A DNA stretch of 64,000 nt from Neobacillus sp. PS2-9 (GCF_030915525.1 NZ_CP133269.1:2701001-2765000), one strand, 5' to 3'. Positions 19,772-29,735 are shown, counted from the first letter of the stretch. The notes: generated by a model from the sequence alone, not told the origin. Made by a program: numbers and translations.

Positions 19772-20836
19772 TTAGATATGGATATGTCTCGGTGTATTAG
19801 TCAGAACTTCACAACCGTTGTTCGTAACTAGGACCACATCCTCCACCCGAACACCCGCTTTTCCAGGTATATATAATCCTGGTTCAATGGTGAACACCAT
19901 TCCCGGTTCTAATACCTCTTCAGATTGCAAGACAATCCTTGGATTTTCATGAATTTGTAGTCCTACACCATGTCCAAGACCTCTTAAACTGTAACCCTCC
20001 AGTCCCTCTCTAAAAAACACTTCCCTTGCAACAGCATCTAAATCATGACCGGTCATTCCGGGCTTTACTTCTTCAACGGCCCGTTCTAAAGCTTCATGAA
20101 CAAGGTGATAATATCCTTTTAATTCCTCGTTAGGCATACCAATCCAGAGAGTACGTGTCATATCTGACATATATCCTTGGTATTTAACTCCATAATCGAT
20201 TAATAGAAAATGATTCTCCTTCACTTGATTATTTGAAGGAACCGCATGTGGAAGTGCGGCACGTACGTCGGCAGCAACGATTGTTCCAAAGGCAGGACCA
20301 TCATGTCCGTGTTTTCCCATCAAATATTCTAATTCTACAGCGACTTCCCTTTCAGACATTCCAGGTTTTATTAACGGTATTAAATCTTTAAATGCTTGAT
20401 CTGAAATAGCAATAGACTCGCGGATTACTTTAATTTCCTCATCATCCTTAATCCTTCTAATTTTGAGGAGTTCAGTTGTAAGAGGAACCCATTCACATTT
20501 CTGGATTAAGGACTTAATTTTATTAAATAGGTGAAATGAAAGTGATTCTGATTCAAAACCAATGGTCGAAATCTCTTTGTCCTGAAAAACAGATTGAATC
20601 GTTACAAATGGGTCAATTCCATGTGTGATGATTTCAAAATCAGGTGCCTGCTCCTTTGCCTGTTGTGTATACCTTTGATCAGTAATCAAGCCGCAATACC
20701 CTGCAGTAACAAGCAAATAGCCGTTGCTTCCTGAAAAACCGGAAAAATACCTTCTATTTTCATAGGATTGGATAAACAAGGCATCCAGCCCCTGTTCCTG
20801 CATCAAATTACGCAGCTTGTTTATCCTACTGTTCAT
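19772..20836 (-). CDS. M24B Xaa-Pro peptidase
   Basis: This 354-aa metallopeptidase has a creatinase-like N-terminal domain and a pita-bread C-terminal domain. All five metal ligands are visible: Asp in LIDYGVKY, Asp in YMSDMTRT, His in GLGHGVGL, Glu in TIEPGLY and Glu in GVRVEDV. Such enzymes remove the residue before proline from short peptides. The start at 20836 follows GGAGGTG. It lies between the binding protein and ATPase genes of the importer and probably processes imported peptides in the cytoplasm. Confidence 0.9.
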   Translation of the reverse strand: MNSRINKLRNLMQEQGLDALFIQSYENRRYFSGFSGSNGYLLVTAGYCGLITDQRYTQQAKEQAPDFEIITHGIDPFVTIQSVFQDKEISTIGFESESLSFHLFNKIKSLIQKCEWVPLTTELLKIRRIKDDEEIKVIRESIAISDQAFKDLIPLIKPGMSEREVAVELEYLMGKHGHDGPAFGTIVAADVRAALPHAVPSNNQVKENHFLLIDYGVKYQGYMSDMTRTLWIGMPNEELKGYYHLVHEALERAVEEVKPGMTGHDLDAVAREVFFREGLEGYSLRGLGHGVGLQIHENPRIVLQSEEVLEPGMVFTIEPGLYIPGKAGVRVEDVVLVTNNGCEVLTNTPRHIHI

Positions 20837-20870
20837 CCTTACACCTCCATACAGGTACCTCATATAGTCA

Positions 20871-20908
20871 GGGTGATATCTCCCTCTTGTGCCCGAGCGA
20901 TATCACCC
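20871..20908 (-). other. Stem-loop between binding-protein and peptidase genes
   Basis: Perfect 10-bp arms, GGGTGATATC (20871-20880) and GATATCACCC (20899-20908), lie just after the binding-protein stop codon and lack a T-run. Such stem-loops often stabilise the upstream message, so that binding protein outnumbers the rest of the transporter. Confidence 0.5.
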
Positions 20909-20924
20909 TTTCCACTACCCTTTT

Positions 20925-22625
20925 TTATTCTTTTATCGCCCAATCTTCAGCATTGAATGTAGCACCTCTAAAATCTGGGTCGAAACCGGACACTCTATTA
21001 TTTACGACGAAAGGTGATACCTGCTCATATAATGGAATCCATATTTCGTCTTCAGCGAGTTTCTTACCCACTTCCCAAATTAATTGTTGGCGTTTTTCTA
21101 AATCAATTTCCTTGGTCTGCTGCTCTAACAATTGGTCTACTTTTGGATCCGAATAGCTTACGAAATTATATCCGTTAGGCGGCATATATGCAGTTCCGAA
21201 ATAACTTCTGTATTCATCCGGATCCGCTTCAACACCAAAACCAAGGATATAGGCATCATAATCATCCTTTGTTACTGCTCTTTGTTTTCCATCCTTTGTT
21301 TTCGGTAAAAGTTTTGTGACAAGCGTTGGAAAATCAAGCGATCTAATTTCCATTTTCACGCCAACTTTCTCCCACATTTCTTTTAAGAGAACGGCTGATT
21401 TTTCTCTTTCTTTTGTACCTGTAGGAACTTCCATCGTAAAGCTAAGTTCTTTTCCATCCTTTGCATAAATTCCCTTGCTATTTTTCTTATAACCGGCTTC
21501 TTCCAGCAATGCCGCGGCCTTAGCTGTATCATATTGATAGATTGGTAGATCAGGATTATGTGACCAATGCTTAGATGGGAAAATATCATCCGCAACTTGA
21601 CCATATTTACCAAGAATAGTAGAAACGATTGCTTTCTTATCAATGGCATGTGCTAATGCTTGACGGACTCTAACATCCTTAAACTGAGCATTTTTTGAAT
21701 TGAACCCTACATAGTACACACTTAAAGATGTTTGAGTAACTAATCCCGCATAGTCGAGACTACTTACAGAAGGGGTTTCGGCAACAGGTACTGGGGTAAT
21801 ATCAATATCCTTACTCAATACAGATGCTAACATTGTATTTGCATCCCCAAAACGAACAATGATCTTATCTAACTTAGGTGCTCCGCCAAAATAATCTTTG
21901 TTTGCCTCTAATTCTATATACTGTCCAGTTTCCCATTTAACAAACTTAAAAGGACCCGTTCCAATTGGAGCACGATTTGACTGATGTTTTTCCCATTCAC
22001 CAGGTGATACATCTTTTAGAATATGTTCCGGAACAATCCCTATAAATAATCCAGAAATAAACGGTGCAAATGGCTCTTTCGTTGTAAATTTAATGGTATT
22101 GTCATCAATGACCTCAATGCCTGTTATCTTATCGGCCTTACCTGCTTTGTATTCTGCAGCTCCTACAATGGGATCAACTCTCCAATAGGCCCCTGCGTCA
22201 TATTTACCATCTGCCAACGATGTAAAAGTAAATTCAACATCCTTAGCCGTGAATGGCTCCCCATCATGCCATTTCACACCCTTTTTAAGATGGAAGGTAT
22301 AAGACTTTCCATCCTCTGACACATCCCAATTTTCAGCTAAACTACCAACCATTTTTAATTCTTTATCGGGTATAACAAGCGAATCAAATATCATATGGGT
22401 GACATTCGTATCTGAAGTAGTAGCCCAAATAACAGGGTTAAGATTACCTGGTTCACTATTAAAGGCAACGGTAACAGTTCCCCCTACTTTTTCCTTTCCT
22501 TCTTTTGCTGGCTCGTTGCTTTTCTCTTGGTTCTTTGTGGTGGAAGCACTCTCAGATGAACAAGCTGATAATAATAGCGTGAAAATTAGGAGAATTAAAC
22601 CGACCAGACTTCTCTTTTTCTTCAT
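20925..22625 (-). CDS. Peptide ABC transporter substrate-binding lipoprotein (SBP_bac_5)
   Basis: This 566-aa family 5 extracellular binding protein has a lipoprotein signal peptide ending in LLLSAC, with Cys22 the lipidation site. A Ser/Lys/Glu-rich linker follows, then the family body (VTVAFNSEPGNLNPV near the start, YTFHLKKGVKWHDGEPFTAKD). It would be tethered outside the membrane and deliver peptide to the two permeases. It is the second ABC-transporter reading unit after the permeases and is followed by a stem-loop. Confidence 0.93.
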   Translation of the reverse strand: MKKKRSLVGLILLIFTLLLSACSSESASTTKNQEKSNEPAKEGKEKVGGTVTVAFNSEPGNLNPVIWATTSDTNVTHMIFDSLVIPDKELKMVGSLAENWDVSEDGKSYTFHLKKGVKWHDGEPFTAKDVEFTFTSLADGKYDAGAYWRVDPIVGAAEYKAGKADKITGIEVIDDNTIKFTTKEPFAPFISGLFIGIVPEHILKDVSPGEWEKHQSNRAPIGTGPFKFVKWETGQYIELEANKDYFGGAPKLDKIIVRFGDANTMLASVLSKDIDITPVPVAETPSVSSLDYAGLVTQTSLSVYYVGFNSKNAQFKDVRVRQALAHAIDKKAIVSTILGKYGQVADDIFPSKHWSHNPDLPIYQYDTAKAAALLEEAGYKKNSKGIYAKDGKELSFTMEVPTGTKEREKSAVLLKEMWEKVGVKMEIRSLDFPTLVTKLLPKTKDGKQRAVTKDDYDAYILGFGVEADPDEYRSYFGTAYMPPNGYNFVSYSDPKVDQLLEQQTKEIDLEKRQQLIWEVGKKLAEDEIWIPLYEQVSPFVVNNRVSGFDPDFRGATFNAEDWAIKE

Positions 22626-22643
22626 TACAATTTCCCCCTTTAT

Positions 22644-23573
22644 TTAATTTTTTACTTTTGGGTCTAATGCATCTCGTAAGCCATCCCCTACAAAGTTAAT
22701 ACAAAGAATGGTGAGTAAAATAGCAAATCCAGCAGGCATCCAAACCCAAGGTTTAAATTGTAAAACCATAATCGATGTAGCTTCATTTAACATATTGCCC
22801 CAACTAGGAACAGGCTGCTGTACGCCAACTCCCAAAAAGCTTAATGCTGATTCGGTTAAAATCGCCTCGGCAGTTTGTAACGTTCCCTGGACTACAATTG
22901 GTGCCATAATATTGGGCAATATATGCCTTAAAATGATCATCGCATTGTTCTGGCCCATTGCCCTTGTGGCTTCGATGTATTCCATTTCCCGAAGACGCAA
23001 TACCTCTCCCCTTACAAGCCTTGTCATCGTTGTCCAACTAACCAATCCAATGATAATCATTACATTAAAAAGGCTGGGCTTTAAAATGGTGGCTACGGTA
23101 ATGGCTAAGAATAATACGGGGAAACAAATGACGACATCAGTTATACGCATAATAACAGTATCAACCCATTTCCCATAAAAACCAGCTACAAGTCCAAGAA
23201 ATACCCCTGTTATTGTCGCAATCATAACCGCAACAAATGCTACACTTAGGGAAACCCTCCCTCCATAAATGATCCTCGATAGCATATCTCTTCCCAGACT
23301 ATCTGTGCCTAGTAGATGACCATCGCCTGGCGGTGCTAGGACATTAATGTCCCCAAGTTCTCCTTTCGTTGATTCATAGGGACTGTAAGGAGATATAAGT
23401 GGTGCCAAAACTGCTAGAATGAGAAATATCAGAAGGATAATGGCACCAAAGACCGCAAGCTTATTCTTTTTAAATCGTTTCCAAGCAGCATGGTCCCGCC
23501 ATCTTTTCTTTTTATATTGCTGGACGAGCTCTTTGTTAGTTTGCTGTACCTCAATACTGCTATTCAAGGACAA
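22644..23573 (-). CDS. Peptide ABC transporter permease (DppC type)
   Basis: This permease of about 309 aa has a cytoplasmic N-terminus (WRDHAAWKRFKKNKLAVFG), about six membrane helices and the EAA loop EYIEATRAMGQNNAMIILRHILPN. It partners the DppB-type permease encoded just upstream. Translation may start at the TTG at 23573 or, better spaced from AAAGGGGG, at the TTG at 23567. Confidence 0.92.
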   Translation of the reverse strand: MSLNSSIEVQQTNKELVQQYKKKRWRDHAAWKRFKKNKLAVFGAIILLIFLILAVLAPLISPYSPYESTKGELGDINVLAPPGDGHLLGTDSLGRDMLSRIIYGGRVSLSVAFVAVMIATITGVFLGLVAGFYGKWVDTVIMRITDVVICFPVLFLAITVATILKPSLFNVMIIIGLVSWTTMTRLVRGEVLRLREMEYIEATRAMGQNNAMIILRHILPNIMAPIVVQGTLQTAEAILTESALSFLGVGVQQPVPSWGNMLNEATSIMVLQFKPWVWMPAGFAILLTILCINFVGDGLRDALDPKVKN

Positions 23574-23593
23574 TTCCCCCTTTCCCCACTTTT

Positions 23594-24553
23594 TTAATAT
23601 CTAATCCGTGGATCTGCCCATGCATACATGACATCTGCCAGTAAGTTACCGGTCATCACTAAAATGGATGTAAACAGATTTAGGGCCATAATAACGGGGT
23701 ATTCCCTTGCAACAATAGATTGAATTCCTAAGCTACCCATTCCTGGCCAGTTAAAAATGTGTTCTGTGATATATGCCCCTCCAAACAAAAAGGGAATGGA
23801 TAGTCCGAATATGGTGATTACTGGAATTAAAGCGTTCCTTAATGCATGCTTGAGATATACTTTTGCTTTGCTTAACCCTTTGGAGTCTGCTGTTCGGATA
23901 AATTCCTGATTCAGGACTTCCAGCATACTGGAACGTGTAAAACGCATAACAACTGCCACTGTCGGTAATGCCAAAACAAGAGCTGGCATAATCACGTGCT
24001 TAAAATAATCCATAAAGAGGGCAAACCCAGTATAATCTGCCCCTATCGTAACCATCCCAGAAGTTGGCAACCATCCTAGCTTTAAAGCAAAGATAAAAAT
24101 CATACCTAAACCAAAAAAGAATGATGGAATAGAAATACCTATGAAGGACATAACAGTCAGTACATAATCAGGCAATTTATTTCGCTTAGTTGCGGAGTAT
24201 ACCCCTAAAGGAACCCCAAAAACAAACGCAATAATAAATGCAGTTCCTGTCAACAACAATGTAGCCGGGAGGCGTTCTAGTATTAACTGGCCAACTGGCT
24301 GACCAGTCTTAATCGTATATCCAAGATTTCCTTGTAAAATTTGCGTAATCCAGTTGAAATACTGAACTGGAAGCGAATCATTTAACCCAAGGTTTTCCTG
24401 AGCTCTTTCTATTTCCTCTGCTGATATTTTCGGATCAATCATGGTTTGCATTGGATTTCCCGGTGCTAGCTGCATAATGGCAAAAGTCATAATAGAAATT
24501 CCAATTAGAATGGGAATCGATTGAAGTAATCTTTTAATCAGGTATTTTTTCAA
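23594..24553 (-). CDS. Peptide ABC transporter permease (DppB type)
   Basis: This 319-aa permease starts MKKYLIKRLLQSIPILIGIS, the hallmark N-terminus of DppB/OppB proteins, and has the EAA loop FIRTADSKGLSKAKVYLKHALRN. The start is a TTG preceded by GGAGGAGATTC. The gene overlaps the upstream M24 peptidase gene by 20 bp, so peptidases and transporter are translated from one message. Confidence 0.92.
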   Translation of the reverse strand: MKKYLIKRLLQSIPILIGISIMTFAIMQLAPGNPMQTMIDPKISAEEIERAQENLGLNDSLPVQYFNWITQILQGNLGYTIKTGQPVGQLILERLPATLLLTGTAFIIAFVFGVPLGVYSATKRNKLPDYVLTVMSFIGISIPSFFFGLGMIFIFALKLGWLPTSGMVTIGADYTGFALFMDYFKHVIMPALVLALPTVAVVMRFTRSSMLEVLNQEFIRTADSKGLSKAKVYLKHALRNALIPVITIFGLSIPFLFGGAYITEHIFNWPGMGSLGIQSIVAREYPVIMALNLFTSILVMTGNLLADVMYAWADPRIRY

Positions 24554-25748
24554 GAATCTCCTCCCCCACTTTCCTGTTATTGGAAATAAGAATCAATTCA
24601 TCTTGGCGCTCGGTTAAATACCTGATTCCATTCGAAGTGACAACCACATTTTCCTCTACAATAAAATGAATACCATCCTCCAAAAAAAGTGTAGGTTCAA
24701 TGGTGAAAACCATACCTTCTTTTAATTCCCCATACGGCGCGTTTCCATATCGTTTCCATCTAGGGCCTAAAAGAATGCCTCCATCATGTACATCTCTCCC
24801 AATTTGGTGGCCTGTTGCATGAGTAATTTCAGGGTAGCCAAGAGACACATAGTAATTTCGAGCTGCCCCGTCCACTTCGTACCCCTTTACACCAGGTTTC
24901 ATCATAAGAGCGGCCCTTGTTATGGCTTCATGAACAGCTGAAAAGGCAGCCTTGATAGGTTCAGGGGCTTCGGTTTCACCTTCTTTTAGAAAATAAACAG
25001 TTCTGGCAATATCCGAAACATATCCATCCACCTCAACACTAAAGTCGAAGATAACAAGATCGCCTTCATGAATGACAGCCTCGCCAGGCCCTCTATGGGC
25101 GATATTTTCCTTTAAAACGATAGGCAAGGAAAGAGAACGATCCACCCCATTCACAACATTTTCCCTTTCCATTTCTGCAATGAATAAAGTTCCCAATTCG
25201 CGTTCTGTCATTCCTGCCTTCATTTTTGTAAATACTCTCTCATAGATTCTTTCAGTTACCTTCACTGCTTTTTCAATTCTTTCAATCTCAGTTTTAGATT
25301 TAATACTTCTAATTAGGGTTAGAAATGGTTCTGAAGAAACAAATTCCCCATGAAATACCCCTTTAAGAGTATTTTTTAACCAACGGTAACGGCCTGCGGT
25401 TAACCCATCAGCCAAATGCTCCTCAACCGAAATATTTAGAGCAATAGTCCTTGGGTTTAACTTTCTTACCGTTTCAACTAATAAAGTCTCAAAACTTCCA
25501 GTATGCTTACATACTTCATCAAAAAGCTCCGACTCCTCTAAATCTTGAGCATCGATACTGCTGCATAATGCCAGTTTTCTTCCTTCTTTTGTAAATATGA
25601 AAACACCTGGCCCAACTGTTCCTACCCCTGTAATAAGGGGAATACAAGGATCACTGCCCTCTGATGTAAGAATGAGCCACATATCAATCTCTAATTCTCT
25701 TAAGCTACCAATAGTCTGATTCAACTTTTCCTTTTGTATCTGATACAT
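24534..25748 (-). CDS. M24-family metallopeptidase (second of two similar)
   Basis: This 404-aa pita-bread peptidase has the ligands Asp in FDFSVEVDGYVSD, His in ATGHQIGRDVHDGG, and Glu in TIEPTLF and VEENVVV. The N-terminal domain begins with WLILTSEGSDPCIPLITG and closely resembles that of the other M24 protein at 27033-28238. The pair probably arose by duplication. M24 includes prolidases, aminopeptidases and creatinase; the HQIGRxxHDGG variant is not that of classical PepQ, so specificity is open. The start follows GGAGGCGGAGAGA. Confidence 0.85.
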   Translation of the reverse strand: MYQIQKEKLNQTIGSLRELEIDMWLILTSEGSDPCIPLITGVGTVGPGVFIFTKEGRKLALCSSIDAQDLEESELFDEVCKHTGSFETLLVETVRKLNPRTIALNISVEEHLADGLTAGRYRWLKNTLKGVFHGEFVSSEPFLTLIRSIKSKTEIERIEKAVKVTERIYERVFTKMKAGMTERELGTLFIAEMERENVVNGVDRSLSLPIVLKENIAHRGPGEAVIHEGDLVIFDFSVEVDGYVSDIARTVYFLKEGETEAPEPIKAAFSAVHEAITRAALMMKPGVKGYEVDGAARNYYVSLGYPEITHATGHQIGRDVHDGGILLGPRWKRYGNAPYGELKEGMVFTIEPTLFLEDGIHFIVEENVVVTSNGIRYLTERQDELILISNNRKVGEEILEKIPD

Positions 25749-27030
25749 TCTCTCCGCCTCCCTTGCTTATGCAAAATTCCTCTAAAACATCCTTCATCAG
25801 TTGTACACCATATTCAAAGGACTCTAGTTCGATATGTTCATCCTTGTTATGCACCCTTTTGAGCACCTCTGTAAATAAAGTCAGGGTAGGTGAAAGCCCG
25901 TATATTTGGCTTGCCATTTCTCCTATAAATCTTCCATCTGTTTTACCTAAGGCAGTAAAAGGTACCCATCTCATGTTTAAACCCAATCGTTCCGATTGAG
26001 TCTTAAACAAAGAAATAATTTCACCCTTAGGGTCGCTTTCATATCCTTGCTGAAAAGACAATAATTGGTACTGTACATTAGGTGGCGTAGTCCATTCTTT
26101 CATAAATAATTCAAACTGTTCTCTTGTTTGATTAGGCAGTGTTCTGAATTCTAGAAGGACTTCAGCCTTATAAGGAATCACATTTAACTGATCCCCTATA
26201 CGTATGAGTTCAGGCGTTACGGTTGTTTCCTTCATATATTCATAGAGTCTTTTCACCAATTTCCCCTGTTCATTTTCTTGATTCATCATCTCTTCCATTT
26301 CATCACGAAACCGTTGAAGAACCGGGTAATTACCTGCAGGGAAACTAATTTTCATTAGGTAGTCAACTACCTGGGCAAGCTTACCTATCGCTTGGTTTTC
26401 TGGAGGACAGCCAGCATGCCCCCCGTCCCCTGCTGCTGTGAGGGATACCCTTGCTGTTCCCTTTTCACCGGAGGCAAATAACATAAGGGTTTCTCCATTT
26501 TCACTTTTGACTGTAAAGCCACCGCCTTCACTTAAAACAATACTGTTTCTAAAAATGTCTGGAAACTGTCTAGAAATGAACTCCATTCCTTCCTTGCTTC
26601 CATTTTCCTCATCCGCAGTAGCTATAAAATAGACATCTCGGTTCAATGGTAGATTCACTCTTTTTAGATGCAGGAAAGCCATTAGATGCATGGCAGTAAG
26701 TTGCTTTGTATCAAGGGTTCCCCGACCCCAAATTTTATTTTCATAGATGTCTCCTGAAAATGGGGGAAACGTCCACTCTTCTTCCCGCGCCGCCACAACA
26801 TCTAAGTGCGAAAGAAGAATAACAGGCTGTAGCTGTTTATTCTCTCCGGCTAATTTAGAAATAATGGATGTCCTTCCTTTGTTACTGTAAACTATTTGGG
26901 AATCGATATTATTGTTGTCTAGGATTTCTTTTAGATGATTGGCTAGTAAATATTCGGTAGCAAGCTCATTTGTTGTATTGATTTTGAGCATGTTCCTAAA
27001 ATAATACAGTGCCTCATTTTTAAAACTCAT
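25705..27030 (-). CDS. M20-family metallopeptidase (second of two similar)
   Basis: This 441-aa di-zinc peptidase has HLDVV (metal His and catalytic Asp), WGRGTLDTK (bridging Asp) and ATADEENGS (catalytic and metal Glu). M20 enzymes are cytoplasmic dipeptidases, carboxypeptidases or N-acyl-amino acid amidohydrolases. It overlaps the following M24 gene by 44 bp. It is similar in length and motifs to the M20 protein at 28235-29560, forming the second M20+M24 unit. Confidence 0.87.
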   Translation of the reverse strand: MSFKNEALYYFRNMLKINTTNELATEYLLANHLKEILDNNNIDSQIVYSNKGRTSIISKLAGENKQLQPVILLSHLDVVAAREEEWTFPPFSGDIYENKIWGRGTLDTKQLTAMHLMAFLHLKRVNLPLNRDVYFIATADEENGSKEGMEFISRQFPDIFRNSIVLSEGGGFTVKSENGETLMLFASGEKGTARVSLTAAGDGGHAGCPPENQAIGKLAQVVDYLMKISFPAGNYPVLQRFRDEMEEMMNQENEQGKLVKRLYEYMKETTVTPELIRIGDQLNVIPYKAEVLLEFRTLPNQTREQFELFMKEWTTPPNVQYQLLSFQQGYESDPKGEIISLFKTQSERLGLNMRWVPFTALGKTDGRFIGEMASQIYGLSPTLTLFTEVLKRVHNKDEHIELESFEYGVQLMKDVLEEFCISKGGGENVSDTKGKVESDYW

Positions 27031-27032
27031 CT

Positions 27033-28238
27033 TTATTTACCTTCCGCAGAAATCAGTACAAGTTCAGTTTGTCTTTTGCTCAAAACAGCTGGTCCATTTT
27101 CAGTGACAAGAACATTTTCTTCCACTAAGATACATGGAAGACCGTTATCTTGGATGACAGTTGGTTCAATAGCATAGATTTCCCCAACTTCAATAATCCC
27201 TTCAACTTCGGGTCTTGGCGGTACACGTTTGGGTCCTAATATGGTTCCGCCGTCATGAGTGGCACGGCCAATCTGGTGGCCCACTGAATGGCGAATGGTT
27301 GGATAACCGCCATCTTCAATTACTTTTCTTCCAACGGCATCCACCTCATATCCAGCCTTTCCAGAAACTAAAGTCTCTATGGAAGCTGTAATGGCATCAA
27401 TTGCGGTATCGAAAGCATGCTGGATTTCAACAGGCGCTTGCATTTCACCCGGTTTTAAAAAATAGCAGGTTCGGGCAATGTCTGATACATAGTGGCTATA
27501 CTTTAGGCTGAAGTCGATTATGACAATATCGCCAGGCTCAGTCTGATGGTCCGCAGGTTTCCGATGTGCCAGCCCTTTTCTAACAATGCATACAAGAGGG
27601 GGATCGTTAGGATGACCTAAACCGTTTGTCACTCCTCTTTTCCCCATCTCATCAACAAATAATTGACCGATTTCCAATTCTGTCATTCCGCATGTAATAT
27701 TCTTAAATACTTCATCAAAAATATCTGTTGTGTACGCAATGGCCTTCTTAATATTTTGAAGCTCTCCTGCTGTTTTCACACTGCGTAGCTTCTTCAAAAC
27801 CGACTCACTTGAAACTTCCATACCTTCTAGGCGCTCTTTTCCAATGACATTTTCTAGCCACACATATAATCCTTGTGTTAACCCATCGCAAAGATGGTCA
27901 CTCTGTGAAATATTTAAGGCAAGCTTTTGAGGCTGGACTTCCTCAAAGAGTTTAAGGAATGCCTCCTCCATACCAGCTTCATAGACAAGCACTTTTGTAA
28001 ATAGGTTTGTGGATTCATAACTTCCTTTATCACTAACAGAGGTAAGGGCAATATGCTCCCCATTGCTTCGAATGAAAATGGCTGCTTTATGGACTGACCG
28101 GATTCCTACTAATAATGGAAGGGCGGGATCCGTGCCTTCCCTCGTTAAGATTAGCCATGTATCCAAATAATTTTCCTTTAGCAGCCGTGTGGCTTGTTCC
28201 AATTTTTCAGAAGTAATTGAATTTGCAGCAGATATCAT
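27033..28238 (-). CDS. M24-family metallopeptidase (first of two similar)
   Basis: This 401-aa protein has the M24 ligands Asp in IDFSLKYSHYVSD, His in SVGHQIGRATHDGG, and Glu in AIEPTVI and VEENVLV. The N-terminal WLILTREGTDPALPLLVG matches its paralog downstream. Its ATG overlaps the end of the preceding M20 gene (ATGA), so the two are coupled. Confidence 0.85.
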   Translation of the reverse strand: MISAANSITSEKLEQATRLLKENYLDTWLILTREGTDPALPLLVGIRSVHKAAIFIRSNGEHIALTSVSDKGSYESTNLFTKVLVYEAGMEEAFLKLFEEVQPQKLALNISQSDHLCDGLTQGLYVWLENVIGKERLEGMEVSSESVLKKLRSVKTAGELQNIKKAIAYTTDIFDEVFKNITCGMTELEIGQLFVDEMGKRGVTNGLGHPNDPPLVCIVRKGLAHRKPADHQTEPGDIVIIDFSLKYSHYVSDIARTCYFLKPGEMQAPVEIQHAFDTAIDAITASIETLVSGKAGYEVDAVGRKVIEDGGYPTIRHSVGHQIGRATHDGGTILGPKRVPPRPEVEGIIEVGEIYAIEPTVIQDNGLPCILVEENVLVTENGPAVLSKRQTELVLISAEGK

Positions 28239-29560
28239 TCTTCATACACTCCTTCCATTTGTATAAGGATGTTATACATATTTTGAATGCCGAATCTCAG
28301 TGACTCCAACGGTATTCTTTCGTTTACCCCATGCACCATTTTAATGACTCTATCAAAGCTCATATCGGGCAGCATTGGACAATAACCATAAATTTGGGAA
28401 TTATATCCCGTTAAGTGCCTTGAATCACTCCCGCCAATCGATAAAAATGGAACCACCTTGGCATTAGGAACCTCCGTTTGAAGCTCCTGCTCAAAGAGAG
28501 CCAAATGGTCATGATTAATCTCTGACTCATAGCCTTGCGAAAAGGATAAAATCTCATATTGTACGGGTAAATCACCGAGAATGGCCTCAAGCAGTTTCTC
28601 ATATGCTTCTTTATTGATAGACGGAACCGGTCTGCTATCCAAGAAAATTTCATATTGGTTCACTAATTCTGGATGCTTCTTTCCGCCATTCCATTTTGTA
28701 ATGGAAAAAGTGGTTTTTGACATGGCTTTAAATAAAGAAAGGTGGTTAGGTGGTATTTTATTTAAAAACAGCTCCAATTCATGTTCAGAAAAATGCCAAT
28801 CCTGAGATGAAGCAATTGTAGTAAATAAGGCTAAGGTAGCTGGAGGAATCTTTTCGCAGATATTTGGTTCTTGGAAAGCATTGATCGCGTCAAGGATTAC
28901 CTGCATTCCATTGTTGTTAGGAAGATATGGATTTGATGAGAAATCGTTCTTTGCTGTTATTCTGACTTTAGCCAATCCCTTTTGCCCAAGTTCACATAAA
29001 TAATAAACTTGATTCTCAATCAATAGCGGGAACCCTCCGCCTTCGTTAAATACGATGCTATTGTTAAACAAAGTAGGGTGTTTTTCTAAAAATGGAAGCA
29101 ACCCAAACTGACTCCCGTTTTCCTCATCTGAGGTCGCAATCATAATAATATCCCTGTTAAGTGGGACGTTGTTACGTTTCAATAATATCAATACCATTAG
29201 ATGAGTGATGGTCAATTGTTTTGTATCAATGGTTCCCCTTCCCCATAAAATGTCATTGATAATTTCCCCACTAAATGGAGGCACCTCCCAATCTTCCTCA
29301 TTTGCTGGTACAACATCTAAATGGGACAATAATACAATCGGATTACTATAATCTTGGTTTAATGAAATTACTATATTTCCCCGATTTTCATCTGTTTTAT
29401 GGACGTATGTATACAATCCATTCTGTTCAGCCACTTCAACAAGATACTGAATTGCGTCCATTTCATTTTTAAGAGGATTACTAGTATTGATTCGAATGAT
29501 TTGACGAAGATACTCAGCCGCTTCACGTTTCACATCCAACCAGTTCTTAATCGAATTCAT
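28235..29560 (-). CDS. M20-family metallopeptidase (first gene of the peptide operon)
   Basis: This 441-aa M20 enzyme has HLDVV, WGRGTIDTK and ATSDEENGS carrying the two-zinc site. I start at the ATG at 29560 because AAAGGTGAT precedes it; the in-frame extension to 29584 lacks a site. It heads an operon running to 16136 without a clear internal terminator: M20, M24, M20, M24, DppB, DppC, binding protein, Xaa-Pro peptidase, DppD, DppF, DAO oxidase, DUF3830. Confidence 0.87.
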   Translation of the reverse strand: MNSIKNWLDVKREAAEYLRQIIRINTSNPLKNEMDAIQYLVEVAEQNGLYTYVHKTDENRGNIVISLNQDYSNPIVLLSHLDVVPANEEDWEVPPFSGEIINDILWGRGTIDTKQLTITHLMVLILLKRNNVPLNRDIIMIATSDEENGSQFGLLPFLEKHPTLFNNSIVFNEGGGFPLLIENQVYYLCELGQKGLAKVRITAKNDFSSNPYLPNNNGMQVILDAINAFQEPNICEKIPPATLALFTTIASSQDWHFSEHELELFLNKIPPNHLSLFKAMSKTTFSITKWNGGKKHPELVNQYEIFLDSRPVPSINKEAYEKLLEAILGDLPVQYEILSFSQGYESEINHDHLALFEQELQTEVPNAKVVPFLSIGGSDSRHLTGYNSQIYGYCPMLPDMSFDRVIKMVHGVNERIPLESLRFGIQNMYNILIQMEGVYEE

Positions 29561-29594
29561 ATTTATCACCTTTTTACTATCCAACTTTTAACTC

Positions 29595-29636
29595 ATTATA
29601 AGGTTTATCCGTCCAATTGAATGTAAAACAGTTTAC
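29595..29636 (-). promoter_or_regulatory. Candidate promoter and operator of the peptide operon
   Basis: On the minus strand a TATAAT -10-like hexamer (29595-29600) lies upstream of the first M20 gene without a good -35. Further upstream is the inverted repeat GTAAA-N4-TTTAC (29623-29636). The layout suggests regulated transcription; the regulator is unknown. The neighbouring Crp/Fnr protein is one candidate, but the site is not a classical TGTGA motif. Confidence 0.35.
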
Positions 29637-29735
29637 AAAATCAAAATTTTCTAAAATTTCTAAATGTTAGCTATTAATTAAATATGAGTTTAATTAACCG
29701 CGGATAATAGTGTAGTTAACAAGATAGAGTGGAAT

